Assembly: GCA_011524615.1 (NCBI GenBank)
Contig: WTJZ01000031.1
Coordinates: 1-9,087, forward strand
DNA: 9,087 nt
Source of the DNA: Akkermansiaceae bacterium
GTDB taxonomy: Bacteria; Verrucomicrobiota; Verrucomicrobiia; Verrucomicrobiales; Akkermansiaceae
Reading direction: 5' to 3'
Position numbers and translations under genes: made by a program
The notes under the pieces: model-generated
What the model was told of the DNA's origin: nothing
Database searches by the model: none
The model's input: the letters and a program-made list of their open reading frames with translations, nothing else
In this document: in pieces, positions 1 to 9,000 of the stretch
Layout of the letters: each line of letters starts with the position of its first letter
Numbering within the stretch: the stretch's first letter is position 1

Positions 1-2
1 CC

Positions 3-3000
3 GCAGAGATGGTTGATTCCGAGATTCAAGGGTTTGACACCGTTTCGGTGATGGCAGCAGACCGCGCTGAAGATGGGAGTGCGAAGGAGACTGTCTTTGT
101 GGCTGGTGGACTAGGTATTGGGGGGACAGTCGGCGTTGGAGCGAGTGTGACAACGTATACGGCAAGTAAGACGGTCGAGAGTTCCATTACAGGGTCGACG
201 ATTTCGTTAGATTCGTCGCTGACGAGTAGTGCCGTACGGGATGAGGATGTAAGCTCTACGGTTGTTGCTGGTGGCGTTGGAGGTACTGCAGGCTTGGCTG
301 GTGCAGTGAGTGTGTATAATGCTGAGAGCACGGTACAATCGGTGCTGACGGATACAGATATCACAGCATCAGAGGTCACGATCGGCACGCAGAACGCAGG
401 TGAGATTGGGGTGATTAATCTCGCACTAGGAGCTGGTGGGACAGCTGGCTTGGCGGGGTCAGTGGTGGTCAATAATCTACAAGATACGGCACAGACGATA
501 GTGAGCGGTACAGGGAGCATTAAGAGTACTAATGCCTTACTGATCGAGTCGGGGATAGATCAAGAGACGGATTTCAATGTAGCCGCTGCTGGCCTTGGTG
601 CTACAGCTGGAGTGGCTGGGACAGTGGTCGTGAATACGGTGAATAATACAACCAAGGCAGAAGTCGGTTCTGGGTATGATATTACAGAAACTGGGACTGT
701 TGATGTAACGGCGGACTCGAATTATGCGCGTAGCGGCTTTGCTGGGTCGATCTCAGGAGGGACGGTCGGTGCTGGAGCTGTTGTAACAGTTGATAATATT
801 CAGAATACGACACAGGCTACTCTTTCTGCTGGTACGATAGACATTTCGGGTGCCGTAACGGTAGAGGCTAACGCTTACAATGACTACGACTTACAGGCCC
901 TTACAGCATCTGGTGGGGCGGTTGCACTCGGTGCAACGGTTAATATTGTAAACATCGGGGGCTCACTTGACACCTCTGATGCGAGTCAACTGCAGGGGGA
1001 TAATCGATCTGAATATGAAAGTGTAGAAGCCGAGTACGGAGTAACCGTGACGGAAGGCCTGACAGACGCACAGGTGAATGCCTCGAGTCTTTCTGCTGCC
1101 TCTCTTTCCTTATTGGCAGCTCAGGATAACGATATCGATATGATCTCTGGTGGTTTAGCGGCTGGAGGTGCGGCGATCGGGATCGGTATTGGTCTGGTGG
1201 ATGTGCAGTCACAGGTGAGTAGTAGCATTGGTGGTAATGGTAATTATGCGCTGGATGGGGTGGGAGGATTAAGCCTTTCTTCCCTAGTGGATACAGCGGC
1301 AGATGTTTCCTCTTATGCCGGTTCTGTTGGGTCGTTTGCGATCGATATCCGGATTTCGGATTATGAATCGACAGCACGCGCTTCGACTTCGATTGGGAGG
1401 AATACATCGATCGACCTGCAGGACATAGGAGCGGCTACACTCGATGCTCAGGTCTTGGAGAGTTCTGACGTATCGAATGTGTCCATTACAGCGGGCGGTC
1501 TGGCTGCATCTGGAGCGTATGTGAGTACTGCTCATGAAGCAGATACCTCGTTGAGTCTCGCTAGTGGAGCTCAGATTTTGAATGCGACCACTACTACTCT
1601 CAACTCTGATATCGACTTTACGAAGTTGAATGCGACTTCTTATGGACTCTCGGTGGGGTTAGTTTCGGGGTCCCTACTTTATGCCAATGTGGAAGTGGCA
1701 GACTCGAATGCGGACTTATCTCTAGGGGAGAACTCTCAGATCACTGGTGGCAATGTGAGCATCTCCAGTGGTGTGAATACGCAAGATTTAGAGTCAGAAG
1801 TGGCGACCATCAATGTAGGACAAGGCGCAGTGGGGGTGAGTGATGCAGATCTCTCAGTGGACGGCGCATCATCAACCATTACGCTAGGCGGGAAGATACA
1901 GTCATCAGGAACGGTCACGGTCGCGGCCTCTTATCAGAATACGAGTCGCCTCAATGCGAATGCGGCAGGGGCGAGTGGCGGAATAGTTGGGGTTTCTGCT
2001 GGTTTGGCGGAAGTCACGAACAAGGGAAGCTCCTCTGTGGAATTAACCTCAGGTGCAGACCTAGAAGGCTCGAGTGTGAGCCTCACAGCGACCAGTGCGC
2101 TTCAGCATACCGCTGAGGCTAGTGTGTTGGCTGGAGGAGCAGTTGGCGTAGGGGTTGTCTCCTCAGAAATTGACTCTCATGGAGAGAGTACGGTGAAGCT
2201 CGCTGGAAAGGTCAGTGGCAGTAGTGTAACAATCAATGCGCAGACCACAGATGACTCTCTCATTGATAATAGTAGTGGGGCTGGTGGTATTGCGGCCGGA
2301 GGCTCAGGAGGAATCACGAATACTAATGTACTAGATGCAGATGTTACTGGGACGGGGATGCTGACAGTAGATACGAGTACACTGACCATGAATGCGCAGA
2401 CGACCTCTACGTTTGATACCTCGCTCACCATGGCTAATTACGGACTGATCGCTGGTGGAGCAGGGAGTGTGACGAATACCGTTACGCAGGACAGCGCGGT
2501 GAACATGGCGACAGGCATCACCTATGAGGATACGAACTACAGTGCAGACGGGGTGGCCAATATAGTTGCCCGTAACACCACGACCAAATTGGAGGCAGGG
2601 GGACTCTCCTATAAGAATACTCTTGCTGGCCTCGGTGGATATTCAACTGGTTCTTCTCAGACTACTCATGCGAGTAATGCCTCAGTCACACTCGGAAGTT
2701 TTGCCAATGCGGATCACATCGATCTCGCAGTTCAGGCTGTGAATGATACGGAGCTTAGTGATACTGTGAAGTTTGATTCTTATTTGTTGGCTGGAGGATC
2801 TGACTCTCGATCGTATCTGGTCTCTCAGAATGATACGGACATTGTGTTTGCTGCGGGTGATGCGCATGTGAGCTCTCTGAATGTTGATGCGTATTCGACA
2901 GTGGATTTGAGTTCGGAGGTGCGAGCAGTGGTCTCCGGTTTAGTAGCAGTGGATGTTACTTCTTATAACTCTGCTATTTCTTTAGGAAGTGATGAGGTCT

Positions 3001-6000
3001 TGTTTGAGAACGGTACAAACTTTTTGGCGGATAATTCGATCACCATTGACGCCGGGACCGGAGGCTACGCGAAGGTCGATAACAAGTCATATTCTTATAA
3101 CAAATCGATCTTACCAGTCATCCCTGATGCAGATATCTATTCACAAAGCGAGCGTAATGGCTCGATCGTGATGAATGCTGGTTCTGAAATTCGCGCGGGG
3201 AGAGACATTACTCTGTCTGCTTCGGATAATGACTTGACGGCCACTGGCTACGCGCTTGGTCATAGTATTGCTCTCGATGCTCTCAATGACTTTGTGCAGG
3301 CGATCGGTGGCTGGCTACTGGACATCTTAGGCCTTCCTTCATCGATTAAATATGAAGATGAGGTGAGTCGTTCTCTCACGAGCCAGGGTACAAGTATCAC
3401 ACTTGATGGGGTGATCCAATCTGGTCTCTTTAACTACTATTATGTCGGTTTCAGTGAGGAGAGTGGAACAGCTGATAACTCTATCGTGACCTTTGATTTA
3501 CCTGATGAGGTTACTTCTAGCTACGCAAGGGAATTAAGCTTTACCTATGACTCCACGGATACATATTCGGCAGCGGGTGAAGCCTTGGAGAAGCTTGAGG
3601 AGGTAGAGCTCTTTATCGGAGCTTTCCTTAACCAGAGCCTAGGATCTGATGACCCGGATAACCCGGGCCAATACCAGGCCACCTATGAGGCTCTCTTACA
3701 GCAGAAAGTCTTCTTAGAAAGTGTGGTGGCGAATGGACTCAGTGACTACCCCTTCGGGCAGATTGTCATCGATGATCTTGAGGCAACAAATGGCAATATT
3801 TACCTCAACGGAGATTCGGTGAGTGGATCTGGTGAGATTAAGGTGCTGCAAGACGCTAAATTTATTATCGATAACCGCTCGCGTCATGCGTTGCGTACAG
3901 GAAATATTGATGTCAACTTCAAGGATGGTGGACAGGTCTTTGTGAACGATCTGGCTAAGTCGGGCACCTACAACGGGGTCTCCATAGGGAGTCTCTCTAT
4001 CGCAGATACCCATCCTGGTCTTGTGAGTGCAGGTGAGAGTACAAATGCAGGGATCAGTATTTTAGGTAATACACAACCAAGTGATTCGATTACGGAACTT
4101 CCGCCGATGATTTTAGATGGTCGTCTCTCATATCGTGGTGGAGATATTAATCTGATCAATGAAAAGGGCTCTATTATTGCCACAAAGAATTTGGTCATTG
4201 AAGGTGATAATGTGCGGATGGCTGCAGGTAAAGATATCATTCTGGGTCTAGATAATCAGCCCGTACTCGGTACTTATAGTGTCGACCAGCGCCAATATGC
4301 TGCGATTTCTAATGCTATCAGCTCAGGCGAGTCTAGTGTGGATGTGACGAATTTGAGTTCGACCATTACGACCGGTAGTGGCTCAGGGTCTTCGAAAGTA
4401 GAATCTCTTGTTGGCGTTTACAGTACCCTTCTCTCACAAGAGGGCACTCCTTCAGACGGGAGTCCTGCTACTACCCCTGGTACAGTCGCGAATATTAAGA
4501 ATGTGAAGACGCTGCTCACTCTGCTTACGGATGAGTCCTGGCGTACAGCTATTGATAATTACTCCACGACTTTGGTCTCCTTGATCGCCTCGCTAGAGTC
4601 ACAAGTAGAGGCAATTGAAGCCTCAGAAACACACTTTAGTTCCATTACTGGCCTCAACTCTCTAGGTGGATTAGATACAGAAGATGCCACGGTGAAAGAT
4701 GCTGTAATTGCAGCGATTAATGCGTCAAATATTACGGCGGGCGAGAAAACGGCGCTCATCACCGTGGTCAATGATACAGAGCTCTCGAATCTCTATGCTG
4801 GGTCAGACTTGAAGGCTAGCTTTGACTTAAATTCAGAGGCTCAGGAGGTGATAGTGAAGCAGACCTATGACTTCACCAGTGATAATGCGTTAAGAACAGA
4901 GATAAGTGATCTCAATATTGCAAGCGCCAAGGCGGATACGCTTATTGAGAGTATTACCCAGTTTGTCTATGACCAAGACATTACGCAGAGCGACGTTTGG
5001 GCCGGAGCAAAATCTCAAGTCGCTGGGACGGTAACGGCAAGTGTGGCAGGTACGACGAGCGCAGATGCTAATACGGAGGTCTTAGACGCCATAGACTCAT
5101 TGAGTACGCTCTCGGAGTTCCAGACATGGTTCTCTGGTACTGCGATTACTCAGTCGGTGGATGGCCAAGAATATGTGGTAGGGTATAGTTATGATCTCGA
5201 TAAGACCACAGCTCTCGAGGCAGCAATTACAGGAGTCCTCTCTCCGGTAGAGTCTGATCTCAGTGACGCGAATACCGATAACTTACAGCTGACAGCCTAC
5301 ACCCGAAATGTGCAAACTTTTGAAGATGCTGTGAGCCAAGTCTTTGGTGGTGCAACCTCTTCACAAGTGGTCTCCAACTTCCAACTCGATACAATCGATG
5401 TAGCGACTAACCTCACCAGTAGTAGTGCCACTGTGGCGGGGGAAAATATCTCGATTTCGGCTACTTCAGTGAACCTTAATGGCCATTTACAAGCTGGTTT
5501 CGATACACGTGAGATTACCATTACGGACGCGTTAGTAGATTTATTGAAGGCCGATCCAGATGATCTGGCATATACCACAGGGATCAGTGTAGAGAGCAGT
5601 GGGGAAAAGCTCGTTTATGATACCTTAGTACCACGTGAAGGCGGGGTTGTTGATAATGACCTTTTCTTTGTCGTTGATGGGGTCGATGTGAAATGGAATG
5701 CGGAGGAGCAACGAGTGGAAGTCGATGAGGTAGAAATCAAAGGAGGGAATATTACCATAGCAGGGCAACTCTTCAACACAGGAGAGGGTAATATCAATGT
5801 GATGAGTGGCTACGGTAAGGTGATCATCGACAACCAAACGGATGAGGACATCTATGTCGGTGATATTACCAACAATTACCTCAGTGGTAAAGTCACGCTC
5901 ATCGACTCAAGCAGCAATTTAGCGGATGATACGGCTTCGACTTTTAAGAAGACCGAGTATTATCGTGAGCTCAACGATGCTGGTAATGTGCAGCTCGTCA

Positions 6001-9000
6001 AGGATGTCTACTCTAAGACTGGTGTAGATGGTGAGTTTGCTTTCGTTTCATCAGAATCCCACGTGATCTATGATGATAGTGCGACTTCTGAGGATGAAAC
6101 GCGCCAAGGCGTCTTCAACCCAGAGGAGAATCTCGTCTACACATATCAGCGTTTTAATCTCACCGCAGATGATAGTGATGCTCTGAAGGAGTACACTACG
6201 ATTACGATTAATGGGGAAGAGGTATCCGTGATTGCAGATTTCTTGCCTGTCTTGGAGCAGGATGCTGCAACCTACAGTTTGATTGGAGAGAATACGGCGG
6301 ATGGTGTTTATAACATTGGACGCTATAGTACTTCTGGGACGATTGTCCTTAGCGGCTCTGGTGAGGGGTATACCCTGAGGACGCGTCAGTATGATCAAGA
6401 TAGGTATTATGAGCAGAAGTATCTAGACCTTTGGATCCTGCCAGATGTCTTTCTTGAGGAATCACTCGTCTCCGATACGGTCTATGACACTTATACTAAT
6501 ATAGTATCGAATGTCTTCCAGGGGCAGACCAATAATGACCTCATTATCGACTACATCACAGATAATGGAGTAGCCGGTCTAGATCCGTTCGTGAACTATT
6601 CTGAGTACAACATCACTTATGGAGCGACTCAGCAGGACTTTGACTTCTACTATACGCGTACATACCTCCGTGAAAATGGCTTCTCATATCAAGAGTTTGT
6701 CACCTCCCAAGCTAAGCTGGATTATAGTCATGATGAGGCGATTCTCCGCGCGAGTAACCCTGTGAATATCAACTTTATGGGCTTTGACCGGGGAACCGTG
6801 AATATCTCTAGTGGCGGTAGTGTGGATCATGGGAGTATTTCCAATGCGGTGGGTGATACGACAATCTCTAGTACAGGTGGTAACATTGCTCAGCGGGCCA
6901 ACAGCACGATTCATTCTGATGTCATTAATATTACAGCCTCTGTAGGGAGTGTCGGCACTGATGAGGTGAGTATGAACATCCTCCAAGATAATGATGCGCT
7001 CCAACAGTTGAATGTGAATGCTCATGGGGATCTCTATGTACAATCTCTGGCAGGGGCTCTCGAGTTCGACTCCCTCAGTAGTGGTGCGAATAATGAGTTA
7101 GAGTTAATTGCTGACGGCGATCTGCGCTTGAAGGGGCATACAGAGGTCACAAAGCTCAATGGTACGAACATTCACTTAGAATCTAAGACTGGCGAGCTCT
7201 TTGAGGGGAATGAGATCTTCATAGATACTCAGTCAGGTTCTAACGGGACGATTATCGCTACTTCAACGGTAGGTGACATTCAGTTGACAGAGTTGACCGG
7301 AGACCTGCAGGTGGAAAAGGTCGAAGCAGCAGGAGATGTCAGTATCACAGTAAGAGACGGTGGTATTATGGATGCTCAAGAGGAAGAGGCTGCAGACCTA
7401 GCTACTATCGAGCAACTGCTTTCGCTCTGGGATGAACTCGGAATCGAGAAAGGAACAGATGAGGCTGATGCTCGTGTAGATAGCCAATATGAACAGATTC
7501 AGGCTCTACATAAGGCTCAGTACGAGGAGCATTGGAGTCTACGCGCGACAGATTCAGGATATGCCGAGTATGATGCCGACTATGTATACACCTTAACGGA
7601 AAACCAAGAGGCGTACTACGTTAATGATACGGATGCCCGCCAAGAATTAATTGATCAGAAGACCGCAGATTACCATGCGGGAGCTGACCTACTTGGTGAG
7701 GATAAGAGTGCCGCGGTCTATGATGCCAACTATACCTACGAAGACACGAGTCTTCGTGAAGACATTGAGTCTAAGATGACTTGGTCTAAGGATGAGCTCA
7801 CACAGTTTGCCTTTAACTTTGCCTATAAAGAGACGACCGATACAGTCGTTGATATTGAGGAGGCCAATATTACGGCAGGTGGTGATGTTGTCATCACGGC
7901 GGACTTTGTAGGAAAAGGCTTAGCAGATTATGTGCTCTTTGAGACGGATGCTGCTGGGAACATTACGACGAATAACATCCATGTGCCTGTTGTGGTGGAT
8001 GGGGTGACGATCAATCAACCTACTGATGAGACCAAGCTAGTGATGATTTCTGCGGAGAGAGACCAGTTTACGATTGAGAGTGGGACAGATGGGCAGAACT
8101 CTCTGATGTCTGTGGAACAGAATGAGGACTTCGACATTGATGCGGATGGCTCTATTTCGATTAATACAGCGGCCAATACGGATAATACAGCTGAATATAT
8201 TAACCTTGGAAGCGAGCAGACAGTCACCGTGAAGGATATTGTCTCGGAAGGGAATATCACGATTAAGTCTGCGGATAGTATTGTTGCGGCCTCGAGCCAT
8301 TTGAACCAGAGCCACATTAGCTATGGTGATGCCCTTGTCTTAGAGGCTTCGCTAGGATTTATTGGGCAGGAGTCCTCTGGATCGGGGGCTTACTTGACGA
8401 TCGAGTCTACGAATACGGCAATGCTCGATGAAGATCGTATTGGCATTACGGCACGTGCCGACGGGTCCATCTTCGTGCTCAATGAGACTGCAGGACAGGA
8501 TCTATGGCTCCGTGATTTATATTCTCGAAATGGCGTAGTGACGCTAGAGGCTGATGGCTCGATTCTAGATCGGGATCGCTATGATTACGGCGACACCAAT
8601 GATGCTATTAATATCGGGGCGAATTACATCGATTTGCTCTCCCATAATGGATCTATCGGATTAGATGATGACGCTATAGAAGTGAATGGTGAGACCGTAC
8701 TCGTAGCGGACGCTCAGGAAGGCGCTTACCTTAGCGGGGATAATGACTTGCATGTAGAGTCCGCCAATGTGGCAGTTGGAGATGTAAAAGTCGACGCGGT
8801 AGGGGCATTGAGCGTGAATGAGGTCATTACGACGGAGGGGACAATAGACCTATCAGGAGATACGGTCTTAACATATACAGTCGACCCTCTAGACGATACT
8901 CGAACGCATAGTGCTGCTTACCTTTGGACGGACAGTGACCAGACGATTAATGTCTCGGCAAGTGGCGAAGAGGATATCGATATTGCACTGACTCTTGGAA

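Noticed and set aside
26..520. Minus-strand ORF of 164 residues, the longest complete ORF in the window
   Set aside because: It lies wholly antisense to the open plus-strand frame. Its Pro/Thr/Ala/Val-rich translation is what the reverse complement of Gly/Ala/Thr codons gives, with no recognisable domain.
940..1535. Two overlapping minus-strand ORFs (155 and 83 residues)
   Set aside because: They overlap each other and the main gene, and their His/Arg/Ser/Pro-rich translations have no domain or credible start context.
93..2990. Hydrophobic Gly/Ala segments read as transmembrane helices of a multi-pass membrane protein
   Set aside because: They recur every ~55 residues with many Gly and polar residues, are mostly under 18 residues, and alternate with polar strand-like sequence, which fits a beta-solenoid better than membrane helices.
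93..2990. DNA-level tandem repeat or CRISPR-like array
   Set aside because: The periodicity exists in the protein only. DNA of neighbouring units differs at many synonymous positions, spacing varies from 144 to 243 bases, and there are no constant repeats with unique spacers.
2989..3171. Small plus-strand ORF (60 residues) in another frame
   Set aside because: It overlaps the continuous frame-3 gene, shows no ribosome binding site I could defend, and has no recognisable product.
3714..4240. Pair of overlapping minus-strand ORFs (99 and 90 residues)
   Set aside because: Both are antisense to well-formed beta-solenoid coding sequence and overlap each other in different frames, so they are shadow ORFs.
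6051..7043. Minus-strand ORFs of 115 and 119 residues
   Set aside because: They are antisense to the Tyr-rich domain and the following solenoid, where the plus-strand protein shows family-like motifs; the minus-strand products show none.
8015..8317. Two nearly coincident minus-strand ORFs (100 and 92 residues), one rather hydrophobic
   Set aside because: Two frames open over the same bases indicate a low antisense stop density from codon bias, not two genes. The hydrophobicity follows from the complement of acidic codons.
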